64,000 nt of DNA. Source: Sabellastarte sp. h YS-2021. Its lineage: Eukaryota; Annelida; Polychaeta; Sabellida; Sabellidae. A model generated the notes under the pieces. It was not told the DNA's origin. It worked only from the letters and a program-made list of their open reading frames with translations, and did not search any database. Both the position numbers and the translations under genes were made by a program. The DNA is taken from assembly GCA_964017235.1 (NCBI GenBank), contig OZ024930.1, positions 26,416,614-26,480,613 of the forward strand, given 5' to 3'. Of the stretch, positions 45,361-56,524 are shown in pieces (within the stretch, counting starts at the first letter, position 1; every line of letters begins with the position of its first letter).

Positions 45361-45767
45361 AATAAACTAAGAAAACATATGGGATAACCATAATTAGTGT
45401 AATTACAGTAGCCATCTTTTCGAGAAAAGCCCTCACCTGAAAATCCCTCAAGAGAAAACCCCTCAATATTTTTCTATGGAGAAAACCCTTCAGCCAGTTT
45501 TGCAGCCTGTGGAGGAAAGCCCTTGATCACCCTAAATTGTCATTTTTAGTTTATTTCATATTATAAATTGTAGCATTGCTAACACTTGGAATGTAAAAGT
45601 TTACATTTGCATATGACACATGTTATTAGAACAAGAAGAATGAAAGAACACTCTTTAATAAGGATGGTTCCCTTTAAAGTCTGTTTATTGCTTCTTTGAA
45701 GTTTTAAAGCAGTACATCACAACAGAACCAATATCAATCTGATCTAACAGCAGAGCATTGTAAACCT
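45361..45767. other. Intronic, no gene; short tandem word near 45420-45500
   Basis: 'gaaaa(g/c)ccctca' recurs about five times at 45422-45520, and the rest is AT-rich. Confidence 0.5.
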
Positions 45768-46257
45768 GGGCCCGTATTCACAAAGATTCTTATTCTTAGA
45801 ATTATGCTTATTCTTAGAATTTTTCTTAGAATTGTCGTTTTTCTTAGAAAAATTCTAAGAATAAGAATTTTCCTATTCACAAAGATTCTTATTCTTAGAA
45901 TCATACTTAAACTTAGAATTTTTCTAAGAATGGCTTTTACTCTTAGAATTTTTCTAAGAATATGAAATTGTTATATGCACAAATCTCTTATTCTTGACAC
46001 CAGAATTGCATCCAAATACAGAAAGTCACTTCTCGGCCTGTATTCACAAAGATTCTTAGAATTTTTCTTTGAATTACATTTAGTCTAACGTATGCACACA
46101 ATTATTTTTACTTCTATTCTTAGAATTATTCTTAGCTAAGAATTGTTTTGTGAATAGGTTTTTATTCTAAGAATAAGAAAATTCTTAGCAAAGAATTTTT
46201 CTTAGACTTAAGTGTAATTCTAAGAAAAATTCTAAGAATCTTTGTGAATACAGGCCC
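45768..46257. mobile_element. MITE family F5, first copy
   Basis: The left end GGGCCCGTATTCACAAAGAT is inverted at the right end, ATCTTTGTGAATACAGGCCC. The interior is made of TTCTTAGAATTTTTCTTAGA-like words and a nested partial start near 46034 ('ggcctgtattcacaaagatt'). Confidence 0.85.
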
Positions 46258-46258
46258 T

Positions 46259-46523
46259 GGGCCCATATTCACAAAGATTCTTATTCTTAGAATTAGTCTT
46301 ATTCTTAGAATTTTTCTTAGAATTGTCATTTTTCTTAGAAAAATTGTAAGAATAAGAATTTTCCTATTCACAAAGATTCTTATTCTTAGAATCATACTTA
46401 TTCTTAGAATTTTTCTAAGAATGGCTTTTATTCTAAGAATAAGAAAATTCTTAGCAAAGAATTTTTCTTAGACTTAAGTGTAATTCTAAGAAAATTTCTA
46501 AGAATCTTTGTGAATACGGGCCC
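46259..46523. mobile_element. MITE family F5, second copy, directly abutting the first
   Basis: GGGCCCATATTCACAAAGAT at the left and ATCTTTGTGAATACGGGCCC at the right. A single T separates the two copies. Confidence 0.88.
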
Positions 46524-47559
46524 TGGGCTTGTTTCAATAAAGGCATTTCCCTTTATAATCTCTTCATGGCTTCTTCAAAGATTTCAAACAATAAGTTTGA
46601 AACGAGTGATTAGAAGATAATTTCTCATTCACAAGAAAATCTGGTATCAACCAAATCAATCACCTGAGCAGTTCATTTCTGAGCATTTTTTTTTATCTCC
46701 CGCCGGGCTTTAGCCCGGGAGGGAGATTATAAAATGCATCATGTGTGTGTGCATGCGTGTGTTGGTGTGTCAAGCAGATTTCTCCAAAACTACTACAGCT
46801 ACAGATTTTTGGTAAATTATTTGTCCTAATGAATTTTCATGCCCTTGAAAATTTTTTGCTTTTGTGGACTTATGCCTAAAGATAAGTGAGTAATAGCAAT
46901 TTTAGCTACTTTGAGTAAAGGACTCGTAACTCAAAAACTATTGAAGTTAGAGTTTTTTCTTGAAATATGTTGTTCAGCTACTTTGTCCTTAGCTATAAGA
47001 TGGTTACATAGTTTGGGGTTCCATTGCATGCCATATGTGAGTAATAGCTATTTTCTTATCTGTAGCAAAATAATGACAGAAGTAAATGTCAAATATCATC
47101 AAAAGTATTAAAGTTATGTCAATCTTTTCAATATGTTATTTGTCTAGTCTTTGATAAGCTGTCACATATTACAGTTTTAGATCTGGTGCACATTGTATAG
47201 CTGAGTAATAGCTACTTTGTTATTCTTACTGTTGAGTAAATCCATTGTAACTACAAAACTATTGCAGTTAGAGTATTTTTATCTCCCGCCCGGCTCGCCG
47301 GAGGGAGATTATAATTTGCACCATGTGCGTGTGTACGTGTGTGCGTGCGTGCATGCGTGAGTGCGTGCGTGCGTGCGTGTGTCACGCAGTTTTCTCTGAA
47401 ACTACTACAGTTACACATTTTTGGTAAATCACAAGTCCTAATGAAATTTTTTGCTCTTCAATATTTTTGGGGTTTGGTGAACTTTGGCCTACTTTTGAGT
47501 GAGTAATAGCTATTTTAGCTAATATAATTATATGGCTTATAACTCTGAAACTATTGCAT

Positions 47560-48989
47560 TTACAGTATTTTGTTCTAATATGTTGTTCAGCTACTTTCTC
47601 CACAGCTACAACATGGTCAGTAGTTTGGAAGTGTATCTCCATAGCTAAGTGAGTAATAGCTACTTTGTCAATTTTTAATTATAACCATAATGAGTAAATG
47701 GCTTATATCTTCATAAGTATTTCAGCTACACAATTTTGTTCCAATATGTTGTTCAGCTACTTTCTCCACAGCTACAACATGGTCAGTAGTTTGGAAGTGT
47801 ATCTCCATAGCTAAGTGAGTAATAGCTACTTTTTCAATTTTTAATGATAACCATAATGAGTAAATGGCTTATATCTTCAAAAGTATTGCAGCTACACAAT
47901 TTTGTTCCAATATGTTGTTCGGCTACTTTCTCCTCTGCTACAACATGGTCAGTAGTTTGGAAGTGTATCTCCGTAGCTAAGTGAGTAATAGCTACTTTTT
48001 CAGTTTTTAATGATAACCATAAAGAGTAAATGGCTTATATCTTCAAAAGTATTGCAGCTACACAATTTTGTTCCAATATGTTGTTCAGCTACTTTCTCCA
48101 CTGCTACAACATGGCCAGTGGTTTGGAAGTGTATCTCTATAGCTAAGTGAGTAATAGCTACTTTTTCAATTTTTAATGATAACCATAATGAGTAAATGGC
48201 TTATATCTTCAAAAGTATTGCAGCTACACAATTTCTCTCAACTATGTTGTTCATGTACTTTTTTGTGAACTGTAACATATTTAAGTTTCACAACTGTTGC
48301 TCAATGTACAAGTGAGTAATGGCTACTTTATTGCTACTTTTAGTGAAAATGTGAAAAATCAGAAATATCTCTCAAACTGTAAGATATAGAGCAATTTCGA
48401 GCAAATTTTTGACCCACAGGGTAGTACTAGAGTATCCTATTGCTAAGGGGGAAAAAGTTTGGTGAACTTTGGCCTACTTTTGAGTGAGTAATAGCGCTTT
48501 TACCTAATATAATTATATGACTTATAACTGTCAATGAGTAAATGGCTTATATCTTCAAAAGTATTGCAGCTACACAATTTTGTTCCAATATGATGTTCAG
48601 CTACTTTCTCCACAGCTACAACATGGTCAGTAATTTGGAAGTGTATCACCATAGCTAAGTGAGTAATAGCTACTTTTTCAATTTTTAATGATAACCATAA
48701 TGAGTAAATGGCTTATATCTTCAAAAGTATTGCAGCTACACAATTTCTCTCAAATATGTTGTTCATGTACTTTTTTGTGAACTGTAACATATTTAAGTTT
48801 CACAACTGTTGCTCAATGTACAAGTGAGTAATGGCTACTTTATTGCTACTTTTAGTGAAAATGTGAAAAATCAGAAATATCTCTCAAACTGTAAGAGATA
48901 GAGAAATTTTGAGCAAATTTTTGAACCACAGGGTAGTACTAGAGTATCCTATGCTAAGGGGAAATTGGTTTGGTGAACTTTGGCCTACT
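47560..48989. repeat. 166-bp satellite array
   Basis: The monomer start 'gctaagtgagtaatagc' recurs at 47644, 47810, 47976 and 48142, exactly 166 bp apart. A ~510-bp segment (about 48240-48480 and 48750-48990) is duplicated. The monomer aligns with the 133-bp unit over 'aatgagtaaatg', 'aaaagtattgcag' and 'ctactttt'. Confidence 0.92.
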
Positions 48990-51900
48990 TACTCACCTCC
49001 TCAAAATGAGTAAATGCGAATTATCTCTAAAAGTATTGCAGGTAGCCAATTTTTCTCAAATAACTCGTTCACCTACTTTTGGGAGAGCTTTCACTTGGTT
49101 AAGTTTCAGACGCGTAGCTAGTTACTCACCTACTCAAAATGAGTAAATGCTAATTATGTCTAAAAGTATTGCAGATAGCCAATTTTTCTCAAATAACTCA
49201 TTCATATACTTTTGGAAGAGCTTTCACTTAGTGAGGTTTCAGACCCCTAGCTAATTTCTCACCTACTCAAAATGAGTAAATGCGAATTATCTCTAAAAGT
49301 ATAGAAGATAGCCAATTTTTCTCAAATAACTCATTCACCTACTTTTGCGAGAGCTTTCACTTGGTGAAGTGTCAGACCTGTAGCTAATTTCTCACCTACT
49401 CAGAATGAGTAAATGCTAAATATCTCGAAAAGTATTGCAGATAGCCAATTTTTCTGAAATAACTCATTCATTTACTTTTGGAAGAGCTTTCACATGGTGA
49501 AGTTTCAGACCCATAGCTAATTACTCGCCTACTCAAAATGAGTAAATGCGAATTATCTCTAAAAGTATTGCAGATAGCCAATTTTTCTCAAATAACTCAT
49601 TCATTTACTTTTGGAAGAGCTTTCACATGGTGAAGTTTCAGACCCATAGCTAATTACTCACCTACTCAAAATGAGTAAATGCGAATTCTCTCTAAAAGTA
49701 TTGCAGATAGCCAATTTTTCTCAAATAACTCATTCACCTACTTTTGGGAGAGCTTTCACTTGGTGAAGTTTCAGACCCGTAGCTAATTACTCACCTACTC
49801 AAAATGAGTAAATGCTAATTATCTCTAAAAGTATTGTAGATAGCCAGTTTTTCTCAAATAACTCATTCATCTACTTTTGGAAGAGCTTTCACATGGTGAA
49901 GTTTCAGACCCATAGCTAATTACTCACCTACTCAAAATGAGTAAATGCGAATTCTCTCTAAAAGTATTGCAGATAGCCAATTTTTCTCAAATAACTCATT
50001 CACCTACTTTTGGAAGAGCTTTCACTTGGTGAAGTTTCAGACCCGTAGCTAATTACTCACCTACTCAAAATGAGTAAATGCTAATTATCTCTAAAAGTAT
50101 TGCAGATAGCCAATTTTTCTCAAATAACTCATTCATCTACTTTTGGGAGAGCTTTCACTTGGTGAAGTGTCAGACCTGTAGCTAATTTCTCACCTACTCA
50201 AAATGAGTAAATGCTAAATATCTCGAAAAGTATTGCAGATAGCCAATTTTTCTCAAATAACTCATTCATTTACTTTTGGAAGAGCTTTCACATGGTGAAG
50301 TTTCAGACCCATAGCTAATTACTCACCTACTCAAAATGAGTAAATGCGAATTATCTCTAAAAGTATTGCAGATAGCCAATTTTTCTCAAATAACTCATTC
50401 ATCTACTTTTGGAAGAGCTTTCACATGGTGAAGTTTCAGACCCATAGCTAATTACTCACCTACTCAAAATGAGTAAATGCGAATTCTCTCTAAAAGTATT
50501 GCAGATAGCCAATTTTTCTCAAATAACTCATTCATCTACTTTTGGAAGAGCTTTCACATGGTGAAGTTTCAGACCCATAGCTAATTACTCACTTACTCAA
50601 AATGAGTAAATGCGAATTCTCTCTAAAAGTATTGCAGATAGCCAATTTTTCTCAAATAACTCATTCATCTACTTTTGGGAGAGCTTTCACTTGGTGAAGT
50701 TTCAGACCCGTAGCTAATTACTCACCTACTCAAAATGAGTAAATGCGAATTATCTCTAAAAGTATTGCAGATAGCCAATTTTTCTCAAATAACTCATTCA
50801 TCTACTTTTGGGAGAGCTTTCACTTGATGAAGTTTCAGACCCGTAGGTAATTACTCACCTACTCAAAATGAGTAAATGCGAATTATCTCTAAAAGAATTG
50901 CAGATACCCAATTTTTCTCAAATAAGTCATTCATCTACTTTTGGGAGAGCTTTCACTTGGTGAAGTTTCACGCCCATAGCTAATTACTCACCTACTCAAA
51001 ATGTGTAAATGCAAATTATCTCTAAAAGTATTGCAGATAGCCAATTTTTCTCAAATAACTCATTCATCTACTTTTGGGAGAGCTTTCACGTGAAGTTTCA
51101 GACCCGTAGGTAATTACTCACCTACTCAAAATGAGTAAATGCGAATTATCTCTAAAAGAATTGCAGATACCCAATTTTTCTCAAATAAGTCATTCATCTA
51201 CTTTTGGGAGAGCTTTCACTTGGTGAAGTTTCACGCCCGTAGCTAATTACTCACCTACTCAAAATGAGTAAATGCAAATTATCTCTAAAAGTATTGCAGA
51301 TAGCCAATTTTTCTCAAATAACTCATTCATCTACTTTTGGAAGAGCTTTCACATGGTGAAGTTTCAGACCCATAGCTAATTACTCACCTACTCAAAATGA
51401 GTAAATGCGAATTCTCTCTAAAAGTATTGCAGATAGCCAATTTTTCTCAAATAACTCATTCACCTACTTTTGGAAGAGCTTTCACATGGTGAAGTTTCAG
51501 ACCCATAGCTAATTACTCACCTACTCAAAATGAGTAAATGCGAATTCTCTCTAAAAGTATTGCAGATAGCCAATTTTTCTCAAATAACTCATTCATTTAC
51601 TTTTGGAAGAGCTTTCACATGGTGAAGTTTCAGACCCGTAGCTAATTACTCACCTACTCAAAATGAGTAAATGCGAATTATCTCTAAAAGTATTGCAGAT
51701 AGCCAATTTTTCTCAAATAACTCATTCATCTACTTTTGGGAGAGCTTTCACTTGGTGAAGTTTCAGACCCGTAGGTTATTACTCACCTACTCAAAATGAG
51801 TAAATGCGAATTATCTCTTAAAAGAATTGCAGATACCCAATTTTTCTCAAATAAGTCATTCATCTACTTTTGGGAGAGCTTTCACTTGGTGAAGTTTCAC

Positions 51901-53760
51901 GCCCGTAGCTAATTACTCACCTACTCAAAATGAGTAAATGCAAATTATCTCTAAAAGTATTGCAGATAGCCAATTTTTCTCAAATAACTCATTCATCTAC
52001 TTTTGGAAGAGCTTTCACATGGTGAAGTTTCAGACCCATAGCTAATTACTCACCTACTCAAAATGAGTAAATGCGAATTCTCTCTAAAAGTATTGCAGAT
52101 AGCCAATTTTTCTCAAATAACTCATTCACCTACTTTTGGAAGAGCTTTCACTTGGTGAAGTTTCAGACCCGTAGCTAATTACTCACCTACTCAAAATGAG
52201 TAAATGCTAATTATCTCTAAAAGTATTGCAGATAGCCAATTTTTCCCAAATAACTCATTCATCTACTTTTGGGAGAGCTTTCACTTGGTGAAGTGTCAGA
52301 CCTGTAGCTAATTTCTCACCTACTCAAAATGAGTAAATGCTAAATATCTCGAAAAGTATTGCAGATAGCCAATTTTTCTCAAATAACTCATTCATTTACT
52401 TTTGGAAAAGCTTTCACATGGTGAAGTTTCAGACCCATAGCTAATTACTCGCCTACTCAAAATGAGTAAATGCGAATTATCTCTAAAAGTATTGCAGATA
52501 GCCAATTTTTCTCAAATAACTCATTCACCTACTTTTGGAAGAGCTTTCACATTGTGAAGTTTCATACCCATAGCCAATTACTCACCTACTCAAAATGAGT
52601 AAATGCGAATTATCTCTAAAAGAATTGCAGATACCCAATTTTTCTCAAATAAGTCATCTACTTTTGGGAGAGCTTTCACTTGGTGAAGTTTCACGCCCGT
52701 AGCTAATTACTCACCTACTCAAAATGAGTAAATGCAAATTATCTCTAAAAGTATTGCAGATAGCCAATTTTTCTCAAATAACTTATTCATCTACTTTTGG
52801 GAGAGCTTTCACATGGTGAAGTTTCAGACCCATAGCTAATTTCTCACCTACTCAAAATGAGTAAATGCGAATTATCTCTAAAAGTATAGGAGATAGCCAA
52901 TTTTTCTCAAATAACTCATTCATCTACTTTTGGGAGAGCTTTCACTTGGTGAAGTTTCAGACCTGTAGCTAATTTCTCACCCGCTCAAAATGAGTAAATA
53001 CTAATTATCTCTAAAAGTATTGCAGATAGCCATTTTTTCTCAAATAACTCATTCATCTACTTTGGAAGAGCTTTCACATGGCAAAGTTTCAGACCTGTAG
53101 CTAATTACTCACCTACTCAAAATGAGTAAATGCGAATTATCTCTAAGAGTATTGCAGATAGTCAATTTTTCTCAAATAACTCATTCATCTACTTTTGGAA
53201 GAGCTGTCACATGGTGAAGTTTCAGACCCATAGCTAATTACTCACCTACTCAAAATGAGTAAATGAGAATTATCTCTAAAAGTATTGCAGATAGCCAATT
53301 TTTCTCAAATAACTCATTCATCTACTTGTGAAAGAGCTTTCACATGGTGAAGTTTCAGACCCGTAGGTAATTACTCACCTACTCAAAATGAGTAAATGCT
53401 AATCATCTCTAAAAGTATTGTGGGTACCCAATTTTTATCAAATAACTCATTCATCTACTTTTGGAAGAGCTTTCACATGGTGAAGTTCCAAACCTGTAGG
53501 TAATTACTCACCTACTCAAAATGAGTAAATGCGAATTCTCTCTAAAAGTATTGCAGATAGCCAGTATTTTTTAAATAACTCACTTCACCTACATTTTGGG
53601 AGAACTTTCAATTAGTGAATTTTCAGATCCGTATCTAATTACTCACCTACTCAAAATGAGTAATTGCCTATTATCACTAAAAGTATTGCAGATAGCCAGT
53701 ATTTCTCAAATAACTCATTCACCTACATTTTGGAGATATTTCACATGCTAAAATTTTTTT
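48990..53760. repeat. 133-bp satellite array, about 36 copies
   Basis: 'gagctttcac' recurs every 133 bp (49085, 49218, 49351 and onward). Variant monomers (cacttgg/cacatgg, cccgtag/cccatag, gcgaatta/gctaatta/gcgaattc) alternate. The rare variant 'aaaagaattgcagataccc' recurs near 50890, 51153, 51820 and 52618, at close to whole multiples of 133, which shows segmental amplification. The last copies are more diverged. No coding. Confidence 0.95.
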
Positions 53761-53999
53761 ATGAATTATTAAAATAATTTTTAATGCGTTAAAATTAATG
53801 AAATCATGCACTAAATCGATTATAACTTCAAAAGTATTGTATTTAGAGCATTTTGTTAAAATATGTTATTCACCTACTTTTTCCCACAGCAACAACATGG
53901 TGAGTAACTTGGTTGTCTATCTCAATAGATAAGTGAGTAATAGCTACTTTTGGATTTTTCACTAACTTCCATCATGAGTGAAATCACTTGTAACTTGAA

Positions 54000-54390
54000 A
54001 ACTATTGCATTTAGACCTTCAGGGTAGTACAAAAGTGTCCTATGCAAAGGGGAAAGATTTCAATTTTCGCCACTTTTGGCGGCCATCTTGGATTTTAGCG
54101 GAAAAAAATGAAAAAGTGTGAATATCTCGAAAACCATAAGAGATCGAGCGATTTCGAGCGAATTTTTGACCTGCAAGGTAGTACAAGAATGTCCTGTGCA
54201 AAGGGGTAAAATTTCAATTTTCACCACTTTTGGCAGCCATCTTGGATTTTTGCGGGAAATGGAAAAGTGTCAATATCTCGAAAAGCGTAACAGATAGAGC
54301 GATTTCAAGCGAATTTTCGACCTGCAGGATGGTACAACAGTGTCCTATGCAAAGGGGAAAAATTTCAATGTAGTATTTCTTCCCCTGCGG
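54000..54390. repeat. ~155-bp tandem repeat, 2.5 copies
   Basis: The text 'gtcctatgcaaaggggaaa', 'tttcaattttcgccactttt', 'ggcagccatcttggattttt', 'aatatctcgaaaa' and 'gagcgatttcgagcgaattt' recurs two to three times. It is unrelated in sequence to the 133-bp unit and lies between the array and the 3' arm of B. Confidence 0.8.
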
Positions 54391-54794
54391 TACTCGGCGG
54401 GAGATACATACCGCGGCAGTGGTCTTGTCTTAAAATATGTTGTTCAGCTACTTTGTCCTTAATTATAAGATGGCATATAGTTTAGGGTTCCATTGCATGC
54501 CATAAGTGAGTAATAGCTATTTTCTTATTTGTAGGAAAATAATGACTGAAGTAAATGTCAAATATCTTAAAAAGTATTAAAGTTAGGAAAATCTTTTCAA
54601 ATATGTTATTCATCTAGTTTTTGATAAGCTATCAGTTAGTAAAGTTTCAGACCTGTTGCACATTGTATAGCTGCGTAATAGCTACTTTGAAATTCTTACT
54701 ACTGAATATGCTGTTCAGCTACTTTGTCCTTAACTATAAGATGGTATATAGTTTGAGGTTCCATTGCATGCCATAAGTGAGTAATAGCTATTTT

Positions 54795-56117
54795 TATCTC
54801 CCGCCTGTGGCCCAAGGCTGTGCGTGCGTGAGTGCGTCTGTCACGTTTTTGCATAAACCTTAATATCTCATTCATTTATTCATTTATCTTCACCAAATTT
54901 GCAGGGAATGTTTATGGCTATGAAAACCTGTCTCTGAAACATTTTAGCCTCATTATGAAAAACAATATGGCTGCCATAGCTAATTGTTTGAAAATCGTAA
55001 AGGTCCTCTAAATCTTGAAATATTCCAGCTTGCTTCATCAAATTTGCACAAAAGCTATATGGCTAGAAAAGCTAGCTTGATAGTAATTTTGGCCTAGTTC
55101 CAAAAACAAAATGGCCGCCATATCACACGTTTAATGTCAAACAGGGTTATCCTATTAAAAAGGCCTTATATCTCCCCCAAAATTGAGGTTCGGAATGTGA
55201 AAACAACTTGTAGGAAGTCATGGCCTGGGAATCTTTTCCAGGTGTTGAATTTGACCTTTGACCCCTACTTCAAGGTTGAATGAGGTCGTCACACTAAAAC
55301 ATCCTTATTTCTCCCTTATTAGTGGTGCTATGGCTTCAGATCGTAAAGACAGACCATGAAAAGCAAAGGCCGTGGTCGAGAGATTGTATGTTTGTATGTA
55401 CATGTGTCTGTTTGTGCATCCGTCCGTGCGTCCGTTTGTCAGGTTTTAACATAAACCTTAACATCTTATTCAATTATAAAGATATCTTCATCAAATTTGC
55501 AGGGAATGTTTATTGATACGAAAACCTGTCTCTGCAAAATTTTGGCTTCATTTTGAAAAACAAAATGGCCGCAATATCACACTAATATGTCCTTATTTCA
55601 CCCTTATTATTGGTGCTATGGCTTCAGAATATAAAGACAGACCATCAAAAGTCCTGGCCTTTAAATGTTTTGCCTGAGACAAATTTTGGCCTTATTTTGA
55701 AAAACGAAATGGCCGCCATAGCCAATTATTAAAAAAATCATTAAGATGCTCTAAAACTTGAAATATTGCAGCTAGGTTCATTAAATATTTGCAAAATATA
55801 TATGGCTAGGAAAGTTAGGTTGATAGTAATTTGGCCTAGTTTCGAAAACAAAATGGCAGTCTTATCACATGTTAAATGGGATTATCCTATTAAAAAGGCC
55901 TTATATCTCAGTTATCATTGCTACTAGGGGTTCCAAATGTGAAAACAACTTAAAGGAAGTAGAGGCCTGAGACTCTTTTCCAATTGCTGACTTTTACCTT
56001 TGACCCCTTCTTCAATGTCAAATGGGGTTATCTTACTACAAAGGCCTTATATCTCCTTTAGTTCTCCATTATTACTGATTCTAAGGTGGGAGATAACCGC
56101 AGCGGCAGTGGCCTTGT
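54795..56117 (+). mobile_element. Element C (1.32 kb, TATCTCCCGCC family), nested in A
   Basis: The 5' end TATCTCCCGCC is followed by a microsatellite (TGCGTGCGTGAGTGCGTCTG) without the second hairpin arm. The 3' arm GGTGGGAGAT is at 56085-56094 and the tail AACCGCAGCGGCAGTGGCCT plus TGT follows. The body is 'atatctccctt' and 'aaaatggccgccat' text repeated at a spacing of about 600 bp (54898 and 55496), not satellite. Excision rejoins '...agctatttt|cttatttgtagc', as in element A copies. Confidence 0.8.
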
Positions 56118-56524
56118 CTTATTTGTAGCAAAATAATGACATAAATAAATCTCAAATATCTTAAAAAGTATTAAAGTTAGGTAAATCTTTTCAATATGTT
56201 ATTCATCTAGTTTTTGATAAGCTATGACATAGTAAAGTTTCAAACCTGTTGCACACTGTATAGCTGAGTAATAGCTACTGTGAAATTATTACTGTTGAGT
56301 AAAGCCTTTGTAACTCCAAAACTATTGCAGTTACAGTATTTTCCTAAAATATATTGTTCAGCTACTTTGTCTTTAACTATAAGATGATACATAGTTTGGA
56401 GCTCCATTGCATATAATAAATGAGTAATAGTTATTTCCTCATTTGTAGCTAAATAACAGAAGAAATAATGTCAAATATCTTTAAAAGTTTTACAGTTAGG
56501 CCACTCTTTTCAAATATGTTATTG

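Larger units (their letters stand above)
47280..54428 (+). mobile_element. Satellite element B (7.15 kb), nested in A
   Basis: The 5' hairpin ATCTCCC-gccCGGC-TC-GCCGga-GGGAGAT (47281-47309) is followed by a (TGCG)n-rich microsatellite (47325-47385) ending TGTCACGCAG. Then come 166-bp and 133-bp arrays, a 3' arm GGCGGGAGAT at 54396-54405, and the tail ACCGCGGCAGTGGTCTTGT. Removing it rejoins element A satellite at '...gtatttt|cttaaaatatg', as in unbroken copies. No genes inside. Confidence 0.8.
46694..56524 (+). mobile_element. Satellite element A (TATCTCCCGCC family), host of elements B and C
   Basis: The 5' hairpin at 46695-46727 (ATCTCCCGCCGGGC-TTTA-GCCCGGGAGGGAGAT) is followed by GT-rich simple DNA and 166-bp-type satellite. 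Its own satellite reappears between and after the nested elements (54429-54794, 56118-56524). No 3' arm and tail belonging to A was found, because the sequence is broken at 56525 by the 5' end of N2. Confidence 0.7.

Noticed and set aside
46162..46471. Open frames rich in Ile/Leu/Arg/Phe on both strands (75-77 codons)
   Set aside because: They arise from the TTCTTAGAA words of the F5 MITEs, read in both directions, and have no independent support.
48990..53760. Possible CRISPR-like array because of regular spacing
   Set aside because: The entire 133-bp unit is repeated without unique spacers, the organism is a metazoan, and no cas genes occur.
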